Shown in pieces: positions 8,593 to 16,677 of a stretch of DNA of 64,000 nucleotides (positions within the stretch are counted from its first letter, which is position 1; the number at the start of each line of letters is the position of its first letter). The DNA lies in NCBI RefSeq assembly GCF_014385105.1, contig NZ_JACRTE010000005.1, positions 1 to 64,000 of the forward strand, written 5' to 3'. The stretch is from Qingrenia yutianensis. Lineage in GTDB: Bacteria > Bacillota > Clostridia > UMGS1810. The translations under genes were made by a program, and so were the position numbers. The notes beneath the pieces are model-generated. The model had not been told where the DNA came from. It ran no database searches and saw only the letters and a program-made list of their open reading frames with translations.

Positions 8593-8624
8593 AAAAAAAT
8601 TACCCCTCGCTTGTTTGCAAGGGG
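8593..8624 (-). terminator. terminator after the SLH gene
   Basis: CCCCT (8603-8607) pairs with AGGGG (8620-8624); on the minus strand it is followed by TAATTTTTTT. It ends the long operon 14490 to 8664. The rest of 8222-8663 holds only the VTC remnant. Confidence 0.65.
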
Positions 8625-8663
8625 AATTTTTTATGTAATTCGACCTAATTCTGTTGTTAAATT

Positions 8664-10259
8664 TTAACCGATAAACGCGTTTACAATTTCAGCGTCGGTA
8701 TAGAAAAGGAGCAAGTCGCCCATAGGAAGCTTAAATTTAAGATCAACCCAAACGGTATTTCCGCTGTTTGCGGTAACATCCGTGCATTTGTACTTGTCGC
8801 CGAGCACCGACGCAAGACTTGCGTTGTCCGCCTCGGAAACGCTAACCTTAACGCGGTAAATAAAATACGACTCGGGATTTGTCACAAGCGTGGGATAATA
8901 TGTGATATTTGCCTTAATACCGCCCTTTTCAAGCGTTTTTTCCATTTCGGAAAGCGGATTTACAAACATCTGTTTCATCGCGCTTGCAAAAGAATAGCTC
9001 TCGCTCGCCTTTGCACTGCTGATTTTGTTTGAATAAACGTAATTCGGGATACTCTTTATAATCGCGGTGTAATCGCCGTAATTTTCGGGATATTTCGCAA
9101 CGTCGGTGCTCAAATTTTCATTGGTTCCGCTGCCGTCCGACGCATACGAAACCTGCGTTCCGATAACCGCGTCAAGCTGAAGCAAAATTGCGGCAAATTC
9201 TTTCATAGTAATTTCCTTATCGGGGTGGATTTTGCCGTCCGCAAAAAGGCAAATTCCGTTTGACGCCGCGTAATCAAGATACTTTTTCTGCGTGCCGTCC
9301 GCGCCCGTCACGTCGGGATACGACGCACTTGTGTCAAATTTTGCCGACTTCGTAACAAGCTTGATAAGGTTATAGCACATTTCGGAAAGCGTGTCGCCGA
9401 CGTTTGCGTTTTTGCTCACAAATTCCGCCGTGTTGGGCACTCCGCCGAGCGTTTCGCCTCTCGTAACGTAAAATTCCTTGCCGTATTCGCAGTCAAGCTC
9501 GTTAACCGCGGAAATATTTTTAAAAGTAAGATTATACTGTCTTGAACCAAATCTTAAAACAGCTCTTGCCATTTCGCCGTTGGTGAACGTCGCATTGGGA
9601 TTGTATTCTCTGTCAAAAAGCGTCTGACTTCCAAATACTGCTTTCAAAACGTCGGGCGAAACAATATCCGCAAAATCTTTCGCAGGCGAATTTTCGTTAA
9701 TTTCTCTTGCGCGGACGATAAGCGCCGCACCCTCTGCACGGGTGAGCGTGTCGCCAAGACGGAGATTAAGTCCGTCGTCGCCCGTCATAATGCCGTAAGT
9801 GTAGCCCCACGCAGCCGCGTCTTTGTTGTCCGACTGGCTTGTGATGACACTCGGCGCGGATATGCCTGTTTTACTGCCGTTGCGTTTCCAGATAAGGTTT
9901 AAAACCTCTCCGCGCGTAATCGCCTTGTCGGGCATAAACTGCGTGCCCGAAACGTCAAGTCCCGAATACATAATGTAGTCGTAACCCCAGTGGTCGGCAG
10001 GAACGTCGGTATAAACAACGTCCGTTTTTTCACTGCCCTTGCCTATCATTTTAACAAATTCGGCGCGCGTGACGGTGCCGTCGGGACGGAAAGTGCCGTC
10101 GTCATAGCCGTTGATAGTGCCGTCGTTTACAAGTACATCAATGTAAGATTTGCCCCAGTGACCGTCCAAATCGGAAAACGAAACCGCGAAAGCGTTCATC
10201 ACCGCAAAGGACGAAAAAATGAGAGCGAACGTCAAAATAATGCTGACCGTTTTTTTCAT
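8664..10259 (-). CDS. secreted protein with N-terminal S-layer homology domains
   Basis: About 531 residues from the ATG at 10259, which lies 8 nt after GGAGG; a TTG two codons earlier is too close to that site. A signal peptide (about 1-26) is followed by three SLH domains (about 27-195: FSDLDGHWGKSYIDVLVNDG, TYTDVPADHWGYDYI-like units). Further SLH-like segments lie near 205-250 and 320-375, and a C-terminal region of ~130 residues is unrecognised. It would be anchored to the wall polymer. It is the last gene of the operon that starts at 14490, 18 bp after the kinase-like gene, so it may serve the same surface process. Confidence 0.75.
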   Translation of the reverse strand: MKKTVSIILTFALIFSSFAVMNAFAVSFSDLDGHWGKSYIDVLVNDGTINGYDDGTFRPDGTVTRAEFVKMIGKGSEKTDVVYTDVPADHWGYDYIMYSGLDVSGTQFMPDKAITRGEVLNLIWKRNGSKTGISAPSVITSQSDNKDAAAWGYTYGIMTGDDGLNLRLGDTLTRAEGAALIVRAREINENSPAKDFADIVSPDVLKAVFGSQTLFDREYNPNATFTNGEMARAVLRFGSRQYNLTFKNISAVNELDCEYGKEFYVTRGETLGGVPNTAEFVSKNANVGDTLSEMCYNLIKLVTKSAKFDTSASYPDVTGADGTQKKYLDYAASNGICLFADGKIHPDKEITMKEFAAILLQLDAVIGTQVSYASDGSGTNENLSTDVAKYPENYGDYTAIIKSIPNYVYSNKISSAKASESYSFASAMKQMFVNPLSEMEKTLEKGGIKANITYYPTLVTNPESYFIYRVKVSVSEADNASLASVLGDKYKCTDVTANSGNTVWVDLKFKLPMGDLLLFYTDAEIVNAFIG

Positions 10260-10277
10260 TTGCAAAACCTCCGTTTT

Positions 10278-11132
10278 TTAAATTTGCACCGCGTTCATAA
10301 CCGTTTCAACCGCTCTTTCGTCGGGTGTGCAGGTTAAAAGATACACAGGTGTGGATTTCAAAATTTTGTCCGTGAAATCCATACATAAATCGAGATAATC
10401 GGGAACAAGCGGTTTTCTGATTTCGTTTACAAAGTACGAAACCGCTCTTGCACCCGAGAGTTTTTCAATTTTATTTTCAGTGCCCCTGTGCAGAAAAACC
10501 ACAGCTTTAAGGGGAGCGGAAACATTTTGGTTAACTCCGCTTGTGCCTGCGAACGGCGAGCCGAAAAGATACGGAACACTGTCTTGGAATTTTATGACCG
10601 GCGTATCGTCGTTGGCAATAACAGTGTCGGGGTAAACCTCCTGCCAAATTGACGTATGGGTGGATTTACCCGTGCCGGACTGCGCCGAAAATGCTATTGC
10701 ACTGCCGTTTAAAACTATTGACGACGAGTGCAGAACACCGCTTTTGTTTTTGAGCATTGCGTATGAAAACGCCTCGCCTATAGCGAAAAACGAGATGTAC
10801 CAAATGTCAACGCCGTAAATTTTGTCACGGTTGGCAATGGAAACTTTCGCCTTTTTGCCGTCGGGCGAGATGTCATTTCTCAAAAAAGCTCCCTGTTCGT
10901 CAATGCGCATTGTGCACACACCGCCGTCTTTGGTTTGACAATGCTGCCAATTTCTGAGCGGTGCGGTGAGCTTTTCCTCGGGAATTTGGATTTCGTCTTT
11001 TACCGAAAATTCAACTTCAAAATCGAAATCTGTGATTTTGTCATTTGTGATGTAAGATGCAAACAGCTCGTCAAATTCTTTAAAATCAGCACCCGAAATA
11101 CGCACATAATAATTTGCAATTTTTAAATTCAT
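10278..11132 (-). CDS. HPr-kinase-like P-loop protein, possible RiPP precursor kinase
   Basis: 284 residues with a P-loop SAQSGTGKSTHTSIW at about 149-163, the ANDDTPVI acidic motif about 25 residues later, and a FGSPFAGTSG segment. This is the HprK/PEP-carboxykinase-like fold also used by kinases of lasso-peptide clusters, which phosphorylate the C-terminal serine of the precursor. It sits 72 bp after a 55-residue peptide that ends in serine, in an operon with a PqqD-like protein and an exporter. The kinase fold is clear from motifs; the substrate is an inference from position. GGAGAAG precedes the ATG. Confidence 0.65.
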   Translation of the reverse strand: MNLKIANYYVRISGADFKEFDELFASYITNDKITDFDFEVEFSVKDEIQIPEEKLTAPLRNWQHCQTKDGGVCTMRIDEQGAFLRNDISPDGKKAKVSIANRDKIYGVDIWYISFFAIGEAFSYAMLKNKSGVLHSSSIVLNGSAIAFSAQSGTGKSTHTSIWQEVYPDTVIANDDTPVIKFQDSVPYLFGSPFAGTSGVNQNVSAPLKAVVFLHRGTENKIEKLSGARAVSYFVNEIRKPLVPDYLDLCMDFTDKILKSTPVYLLTCTPDERAVETVMNAVQI

Positions 11133-11156
11133 CTTCTTCTCCGTTAACTAACAATA

Positions 11157-11176
11157 GGCGGGTTGTATAACCCGCC
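11157..11176 (-). other. perfect hairpin between peptide and kinase genes
   Basis: GGCGGGTT pairs with AACCCGCC around GTAT. No T-run follows on the minus strand. It could stabilise or process the upstream peptide message so that the peptide is made in excess over the kinase. Confidence 0.5.
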
Positions 11177-11203
11177 CATTCGTAAGTTTTAGATTTTTAA
11201 GTT

Positions 11204-11371
11204 TTAGGAAACTGCATTAAAACCATTTTCACCAGCTTTAATCTCCGCGCTGGTTTTTCCTAAAAGGCTTATAGTTGCCGCGCCCCTTTTATAAAATGTT
11301 GTAGGAGCAGTGATATTTTCCTCAACTTTCAAGTTTACAATTTCCATTGAGGGTTTTGTATATTTTTTCAT
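11204..11371 (-). CDS. 55-residue precursor-like peptide
   Basis: The ATG at 11371 follows a strong AAGGAGG by 7 nt. The peptide starts MKKYTKPSMEIVNLKVEENI, a leader of the K-K-Y-x-K-P-x-x-E type seen in many Firmicute RiPP precursors and read by PqqD-like recognition domains. The rest is short, Gly/Ala/Ser rich (TTFYKRGAATISLLGKT, then SAEIKAGENGFNAVS) with no cysteine and ends in serine. It lies 17 bp after the secreted-protein gene and before the kinase-like gene. Precursor identity is inferred; a cyclase is missing, and a small secreted or regulatory peptide is the alternative. Confidence 0.6.
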   Translation of the reverse strand: MKKYTKPSMEIVNLKVEENITAPTTFYKRGAATISLLGKTSAEIKAGENGFNAVS

Positions 11372-11388
11372 TGAAATAACCTCCTTTA

Positions 11389-12435
11389 TTACTCTGTAAC
11401 TGCCTCAAAAGTAACCACAGTTAATGCAGTGTCTTCATTTGACATATAGGTTCCATTGTTTGTCTTATAATACGGTCTAACATACGCAGTAAATGCATCT
11501 TTTGTTTCATTGTCAACAATAGCAACACCAAAATTACCGGCTTGATCAACCGAAGTAGCAGGATAACAAACATAATCATTGCCTAATGTAGCAGGGTCAC
11601 CACTCTCGCAAACTGCTATACCATATTCTGTTGCGTTTCCGGTTGCAGAACCATACACAACATACATACGTGCATTCTCGATTTTTACGTCGTTGTCATC
11701 TTTATCTTTAATAGTTAATGTAGCCTTATTAGATTTCAAAGCAGCAGTACGAGTAACTGTAGGTGAAACAGAATCCCCGGTAGTAATACTAAGAGTACCC
11801 GATGTCTTTTCCATAGCATTATTGGTTACTGTAGTAAGACCATTTTTAAAAGCAACCGTGATTGTTTTATTATCCGCATTATAGTAAGTAGAAGCTAATT
11901 CACCATTATCATATGTTGCACCGTTTATCGTCTTATTAGTACCTAAATCAATGTTATTTAAAGTGAAAATACCATTTGAAACAGCCTCATATGCCTCATA
12001 TGTAAAAGCACCTTTTTCTACATCATCAATTTTAAGTGTAAGTGTAAATTTATCTGTTGCAGGAAGTTTGCCATCTTCGGCTTTCGCGGTGTCTGTAAAA
12101 GTACTGTCAGCTTTAGCAACCTTTACCGCGCTTCCGGCAACATTTGCTTTTGTGGTTTTGTAGCTAAACGAATATGTACCTACAGTGTCAGCAGGAATAG
12201 TATACTGATTTATGTAGATAGGGTTGGTGCTATCACCTGCCAAATATGTAACCTCATCATTAGCACTTACTCCACTAACCGTAGTGGTTACATACACATA
12301 ATTAGGATCACCTTTCAAATAAATCGTTTTCGTAGAAACTGTAGGTGCTGTTGCCGCAAATGCAGTCGTTGAAGCGAGCAACATTGCCGTTGCACCGAGT
12401 GCAACAACTTTTGTTAGCAAACTTTTCTTTCTCAT
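11389..12435 (-). CDS. secreted protein of unknown function
   Basis: 348 residues; residues 1-27 are a clear signal peptide (KKSLLTKVVALGATAMLLAS, then AFAA). The mature part is Thr/Asn/Asp rich, predicted beta, with repeated short strands resembling Ig-like or cell-surface modules, but I recognise no family. It has only one pair of cysteines (VCES and YVCYP) near the C-terminus. Base composition is more AT-rich than in flanking genes. It stands between the exporter and the 55-residue peptide, so it may be displayed or exported with that system. The start ATG follows GGGAGGAAG. Confidence 0.6.
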   Translation of the reverse strand: MRKKSLLTKVVALGATAMLLASTTAFAATAPTVSTKTIYLKGDPNYVYVTTTVSGVSANDEVTYLAGDSTNPIYINQYTIPADTVGTYSFSYKTTKANVAGSAVKVAKADSTFTDTAKAEDGKLPATDKFTLTLKIDDVEKGAFTYEAYEAVSNGIFTLNNIDLGTNKTINGATYDNGELASTYYNADNKTITVAFKNGLTTVTNNAMEKTSGTLSITTGDSVSPTVTRTAALKSNKATLTIKDKDDNDVKIENARMYVVYGSATGNATEYGIAVCESGDPATLGNDYVCYPATSVDQAGNFGVAIVDNETKDAFTAYVRPYYKTNNGTYMSNEDTALTVVTFEAVTE

Positions 12436-12461
12436 TAAATTCTTCCTCCCTCTTTTTTACC

Positions 12462-12501
12462 GACCGTTTCCGGTCATACAAGCCGTGTTATGCCTCGGCT
12501 T
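12462..12501 (-). other. two small hairpins upstream of the secreted-protein gene
   Basis: GACCG-TTTC-CGGTC (12462-12475) and AAGCCG...CGGCTT (12480-12501). They lie in the 114-bp gap after the exporter gene and could set relative expression; no T-run follows. Confidence 0.35.
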
Positions 12502-12549
12502 ACGGCATTTTTATGATGAATACATCAATATTTATTAAAAGCGCAAGAT

Positions 12550-14220
12550 TTATTTTACGCTGATAATACGGTCGCAGAAGTCCATAACCTCTTTACGGTG
12601 AGTCACAATTATGAGTGTTTTTTCGTTCATAGCTTTAAGGCTTTTTAAAAGGCTCAATTCCGTATCTTTATCCAGCGCGCTGGTTGCCTCGTCCAAAAGT
12701 AGTATATCCGCGTCGTGATAAAGAGCTCTTGCAACGGCAAGACGCTGAATTTGCCCCTCCGACAGCCCTGCTCCGCCCTCGCCGAGCATGGTGTCAAATC
12801 CGTTTTCAAGCTTTGAAATCACATCATAAATCTGTGCGGTTTTTGCACATTCGGTTATTCTTTCGTCACACACATCTTCTTCGGAAAATGCAATATTATC
12901 GCGGATTGTTCCCGAAATAAGCATATTTCCCTGCGGAACGTACGAAAACATTTTCCGCATTGTTTTGTCAAACGAAATCCTGCCGTTTGTGCAGTTTATG
13001 TAAATTCCGCCTTCTGTCGGCGAAATTATACCCAAAATCAATTTTAAAAATGTGCTTTTGCCTATTCCCGACCTACCGCTTATCGCGACAAACTCGCCTT
13101 TTTTGATATTTAAATTAAGCTTGTCGAGAATTTTTTTCTTTCCGTCGTACGAAAAGCTCACATCTTCAAAGCAAATTTCTTTCATATCGGCATAAAGCTT
13201 TGCAATTTGTGCGCTTGTTTTGCGCTTTTCAAGCTTAAATTCGTTGTCGATTTCAAGAATTTCTATAATTCTTTCCGCCGACGCGAGCGCCTGATAATAC
13301 TGCGGTAAAAGCGACGAAACCGTTCTGAACGGTGCGATTGAGTCGCCGACAAGCTGAAGCAGTGCCGTCAATGTGCCGAACGTCATAACGCCGATTGAAA
13401 TCTTGTACGCGCCGTAGCCCAGCGCGAAATAGTAACCTGCCGTTACCACCAAATAAAACAATATGTTAGCAACAATGCTGATATTGTTGCGCTTTAAAGC
13501 AATTCTGAAATTTTTGTCCTGCAATTTTTTTAAATAGGACAAAATTTTGTTTTCGTTGCCGAACGATTTTATCACCAAAATGTTCAGCAGAGTGTCCTGC
13601 ATAAACGACGAGGTTTTTCCGTCGCTTTCCTGGTAAAGCTTGTGCAATGCTTTAAATTTCTTTTTGTAAAGCCGGGCCGCTATTACGATAACCGGGCCTA
13701 AAACAATGCACACAACCGCAAGAAATTTATCAAGCACAAAAAGCACATAGAGGCTTAAACAAAGCCTTGATATGAGCGACACCGAACCCGGAACGACTGT
13801 TGTAATCGAGTTTGCGATAACGTTTGTGTCGTTGTTTATTCGGTTGAGCAAATCGCCCGTGTGATACTTTGAAACGGAAAGATAATCTTTTCCGAGTATC
13901 GAGGAAAACAAATTTTCCTTTAAATCTATTTTTATTTTACTTAAAACTCTGATATGTAAAAACGACGCGCACGAATCGAGTGCGATTTGAAGTATCAAAA
14001 GCGCCGACAAACGGAGCATTTCGGGATAGAGCCGAGCGCGCATGCTAACATTTGTTGCCGCGTCGATAACATCTTTCGAGCACAGTGCAAAATACACCGA
14101 GATGACCGAAACCGCGACTGAAACGAGCGTTAAAACAGCAAGGCTCAAAAACCTCGGCGACGCGCATTTTATCAGCCATCTAAGCGGTGATATACCGTTT
14201 TTTATCTCGTTATCCGCCAT
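12550..14220 (-). CDS. ABC transporter, fused permease and ATPase (peptide exporter type)
   Basis: 556 residues with six predicted membrane helices (about 20-300) followed by an ATPase domain: Walker A GRSGIGKST (about 377), Q-loop YVPQGNML, signature GLSEGQIQRLAVARAL, Walker B ILLLDEATSALD and switch His in IVTHRKE. Half-transporters of this kind act as homodimers that export peptides or lipids. There is no N-terminal C39 peptidase, so it would not cleave a double-glycine leader itself. It begins 3 nt after the PqqD-like gene and precedes the secreted protein and peptide, supporting a role in exporting the operon's product. Confidence 0.8.
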   Translation of the reverse strand: MADNEIKNGISPLRWLIKCASPRFLSLAVLTLVSVAVSVISVYFALCSKDVIDAATNVSMRARLYPEMLRLSALLILQIALDSCASFLHIRVLSKIKIDLKENLFSSILGKDYLSVSKYHTGDLLNRINNDTNVIANSITTVVPGSVSLISRLCLSLYVLFVLDKFLAVVCIVLGPVIVIAARLYKKKFKALHKLYQESDGKTSSFMQDTLLNILVIKSFGNENKILSYLKKLQDKNFRIALKRNNISIVANILFYLVVTAGYYFALGYGAYKISIGVMTFGTLTALLQLVGDSIAPFRTVSSLLPQYYQALASAERIIEILEIDNEFKLEKRKTSAQIAKLYADMKEICFEDVSFSYDGKKKILDKLNLNIKKGEFVAISGRSGIGKSTFLKLILGIISPTEGGIYINCTNGRISFDKTMRKMFSYVPQGNMLISGTIRDNIAFSEEDVCDERITECAKTAQIYDVISKLENGFDTMLGEGGAGLSEGQIQRLAVARALYHDADILLLDEATSALDKDTELSLLKSLKAMNEKTLIIVTHRKEVMDFCDRIISVK

Positions 14221-14223
14221 AGT

Positions 14224-14490
14224 TTAATCTTCAATAAGACCTGCGTTCTTAAGGCTTTCAACAAACGCAGACGTATCGCCTTTCACTTCGGAAATGTCCG
14301 CCTCATACTCTTTTGCGAGCATATCTGCAAGTTCATCTTCTGTCACGTCATTTTCAAGGCACTTCCACAAAAACGCACCCGTTTCGTTAAGGTTTATAAT
14401 GGAAGAAAAATCCACAAAATTATCGCCGACGGGAACAACCACATAGTCGTCAACAACCTTTTTAACGATAAATCCGTCCTTAACTTTCAC
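14224..14490 (-). CDS. PqqD-family protein (RiPP recognition element-like)
   Basis: 88 residues with the PqqD pattern: a beta hairpin (DDYVVVPVGDNFVDFSSII), then NLNETGAFLWKCLEND, TEDELADMLAKEY and a last helix FVESLKNAGLIED. PqqD-like domains bind leader peptides and deliver them to modifying enzymes. Here it opens an operon containing a precursor-like peptide. The start is GTG at 14490; GGAGG lies 12 nt upstream, a slightly long spacing. Promoter at 14564-14592. Confidence 0.75.
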   Translation of the reverse strand: MKVKDGFIVKKVVDDYVVVPVGDNFVDFSSIINLNETGAFLWKCLENDVTEDELADMLAKEYEADISEVKGDTSAFVESLKNAGLIED

Positions 14491-14563
14491 GGTTTAAAAG
14501 CACCTCCGATTTGTAAAATACTTACCGGGCATAAGCCACCCGACTATAAATATTTACGTTACC

Positions 14564-14592
14564 ATTATAATATAACTTCCTTTAAAAGTCAA
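14564..14592 (-). promoter_or_regulatory. promoter of the PqqD/exporter/peptide/kinase operon
   Basis: Minus-strand TTGACT (14587-14592), 17-bp spacer, TATAAT (14564-14569). The remainder of 14491-14742 is AT-rich and shows no gene. Confidence 0.75.
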
Positions 14593-14742
14593 CCGCCGAG
14601 CGGTATTTTTTTCATATTTGTAAATTTCGCACATATTTTAAATAAAAAAATATCCAATTTCACAAAACGCTGCACATCTTGAAATTTTTATTTAAAATAT
14701 TGACGGTATTTTCAAAAAATTTTTATGTTTTTTTGTAACTTT

Positions 14743-15708
14743 TTAATAATTTCTGCACACTATCGAAATCCACTCTCCGCTCTGCTTGATTTTTTCTATC
14801 TTAAAATATTTTCCAAGCGTTTCTTCCACCTCGTCGGCGCGGTTTATTATTATTCCCGACGTAACGAACGTTCCGCCGTTTTTGACAAGCTGTTTTGCTT
14901 TCGGCGCGAGAGCGATTATGACGTCGGCAATGATATTTGCTTCAACGACGTCGTATTTTTTGTGCGAAATTTTCGCAAAAAGTGCGTCATCAGACAAAAC
15001 ATTGCCCGACAAAACGGTGTATTTATCCTCGTAAATTCCGTTTAAACCTGCGTTTTCGTATGCAATATAAATGCAGTTCGGGTCAATGTCAAGCGCGGCT
15101 GCGTCCTTTGCGCCGAGAAGAAGTGAAACGATTGACAAAATTCCGCTGCCGCATCCTATGTCAAGCACCTCGTCGCCCGGTTTAATGATTTTTTCAAGCT
15201 CCTCAATGCACATTTTGGTGCTGTGGTGCGTACCCGTTCCGAAACTCATTCCGGGATTGATTTTAAACACAATTCTGTCGGTTTCGGGCGCGTTTTCCCA
15301 AATCGGGCAAATGGTTATTTTTTCGCCGATTTCAAGGACTTTAAAATATTTTTTCCAGTTGTTCGCCCAGTCCTCCTCGCAAACCGACTCGGTTTCAAGC
15401 GTCAGCTCGCCGAATTTTCCGTCCGTGTCAAACGATTTCAAAAACGCGAGCATACCTTTGACGTTCGCAATATTTTCCGAGAGATATTCGTTATCCGCAA
15501 GATAAAAAATAACCTTTGTACCGCCTTTTTTCTGCTCTATAAGCTCGTCGTCCACCAAGTCCCAGAACTCTTTGTTATGCTCGAGAAAATCGTTAAAATC
15601 TGCCTCATCCTCAATCTGCGTGCCGTTTATTCCGATATTCAAAAGTCCGCCGACAACGCTTTCTATGCCGGCGCTCGTTGTATGAATTATGCTTTTTATC
15701 CAGTTCAT
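14743..15708 (-). CDS. prmA: ribosomal protein L11 methyltransferase
   Basis: 321 residues. The N-terminal part is the L11-binding region; the C-terminal Rossmann domain carries the SAM motif EVLDIGCGSGILSI at about 178-191 and the catalytic-site motif VEANIIADVI. The motif GMSFGTGTHHST just before it is diagnostic of PrmA. It methylates lysines of ribosomal protein L11. Length matches the family. GGAGGATAAT precedes the ATG; a promoter stands at 15766-15794 and the gene is monocistronic. Confidence 0.93.
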   Translation of the reverse strand: MNWIKSIIHTTSAGIESVVGGLLNIGINGTQIEDEADFNDFLEHNKEFWDLVDDELIEQKKGGTKVIFYLADNEYLSENIANVKGMLAFLKSFDTDGKFGELTLETESVCEEDWANNWKKYFKVLEIGEKITICPIWENAPETDRIVFKINPGMSFGTGTHHSTKMCIEELEKIIKPGDEVLDIGCGSGILSIVSLLLGAKDAAALDIDPNCIYIAYENAGLNGIYEDKYTVLSGNVLSDDALFAKISHKKYDVVEANIIADVIIALAPKAKQLVKNGGTFVTSGIIINRADEVEETLGKYFKIEKIKQSGEWISIVCRNY

Positions 15709-15765
15709 ATTATCCTCCGAAATGTTCTTGTATAATGCTGAAAATTAAATTTTTCTACATTTTAA

Positions 15766-15794
15766 AGTATAGTTAAATTGCCGTAATTTGTCAA
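15766..15794 (-). promoter_or_regulatory. promoter of prmA
   Basis: Minus-strand TTGACA (15789-15794), 17-bp spacer, TATACT (15766-15771). Confidence 0.7.
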
Positions 15795-15800
15795 GTGTCT

Positions 15801-15828
15801 GTATATCAAAACCGCGTGCGGGCATAAT
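15801..15828 (+). promoter_or_regulatory. possible sigma-F/sigma-G type promoter of sigG
   Basis: GTATA (15801-15805) and GGGCATAAT (15820-15828). The second matches the forespore -10 pattern GGnnAnAnT at every fixed position; the spacing of 14 is slightly short. It lies 42 bp before the sigG start, where sigma-F control is expected. Confidence 0.4.
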
Positions 15829-15869
15829 AAAACTTGTGTACCGAAGAAAAATTTGGGAGGGCTTTTGTT

Positions 15870-16643
15870 TTGCTGATTAACAAGGTTGAAATCTGCGGCG
15901 TGAACACATCAAAGCTTCCGATACTTTCAAACGACGAAAAAACAAAACTGCTCGACAGAATTAAAAACGGCGATATGACCGCGCGTGAGGAATTTGTAAA
16001 AGGCAATTTAAGGCTGGTTTTATCGGTGATACAAAGATTTAACAACCGCGGTGAAAACGTGGACGATTTGTTTCAGGTGGGGTGCATAGGGCTTATCAAG
16101 GCGCTGGATAACTTTGACACAACGCTGAATGTGAAGTTTTCAACCTATGCCGTACCTATGATTATAGGCGAACTTCGGCGGTATCTGCGCGACTATCAGC
16201 CCGTGCGCGTATCGCGTTCGCTCCGCGACACTGCCTACAAGGCGCTTCAGTTTAAGGAAAAATTCGTGCGCGAAAACGAGCGCGAACCGAACATTGAAGA
16301 AATTGCAAAAGCGCTTGAAATGAAAAAAGAGGACGTTTCGTTTGCGCTCGATTCAATTCTCGCGCCGGTGTCGCTTTTCGAGCCTGTTTACAACGAAAGC
16401 GGTGACGCGATTTTTGTTATGGACCAGGTGTCGGACGAGAAAAACACCGACGAAAACTGGATTGAAGAAATTTCGCTCAAAGAGGCTATGCGAAAGCTGA
16501 ACGAGCGCGAACGGCACATTTTAAATCTGCGCTTTTTCAAGGGAAGAACGCAAATTGAGGTGGCAAACGAAATCGGCATATCACAGGCGCAGGTGTCGCG
16601 TCTTGAAAAAAGCGCAATCGACCATATGAAAAAATACATTTAG
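15870..16643 (+). CDS. sigG: RNA polymerase sporulation sigma factor sigma-G
   Basis: 257 residues starting at TTG 15870, 8 nt after GGGAGGG. The sequence then reads NKVEICGVNTSKLPILSNDE, the characteristic sigma-G N-terminus. Region 2 (LRLVLSVIQRFNNRGENVDD, LFQVGCIGLIKA), region 3 and region 4 (ISQAQVSRLEKSA) are complete. Sigma-G drives late forespore genes such as those for small acid-soluble proteins and germination. It is unlinked here from spoIIG and sigE, unlike in Bacillus. Its presence with spo0A indicates a spore-former. Confidence 0.93.
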   Translation: MLINKVEICGVNTSKLPILSNDEKTKLLDRIKNGDMTAREEFVKGNLRLVLSVIQRFNNRGENVDDLFQVGCIGLIKALDNFDTTLNVKFSTYAVPMIIGELRRYLRDYQPVRVSRSLRDTAYKALQFKEKFVRENEREPNIEEIAKALEMKKEDVSFALDSILAPVSLFEPVYNESGDAIFVMDQVSDEKNTDENWIEEISLKEAMRKLNERERHILNLRFFKGRTQIEVANEIGISQAQVSRLEKSAIDHMKKYI

Positions 16644-16646
16644 TTT

Positions 16647-16677
16647 AAAACCGTCTTAAAAATTAAGACGGTTTTTT
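16647..16677 (+). terminator. terminator of sigG
   Basis: AAAACCGTCTTAA pairs with TTAAGACGGTTTT, followed by T. It also abuts the stop of the convergent AraC gene, so it can serve both. Confidence 0.85.

Noticed and set aside
10278..14490. Calling the peptide operon a lasso-peptide cluster
   Set aside because: The leader, PqqD-like protein and kinase fit, but no cyclase or leader protease is present and the core has no well-supported ring.
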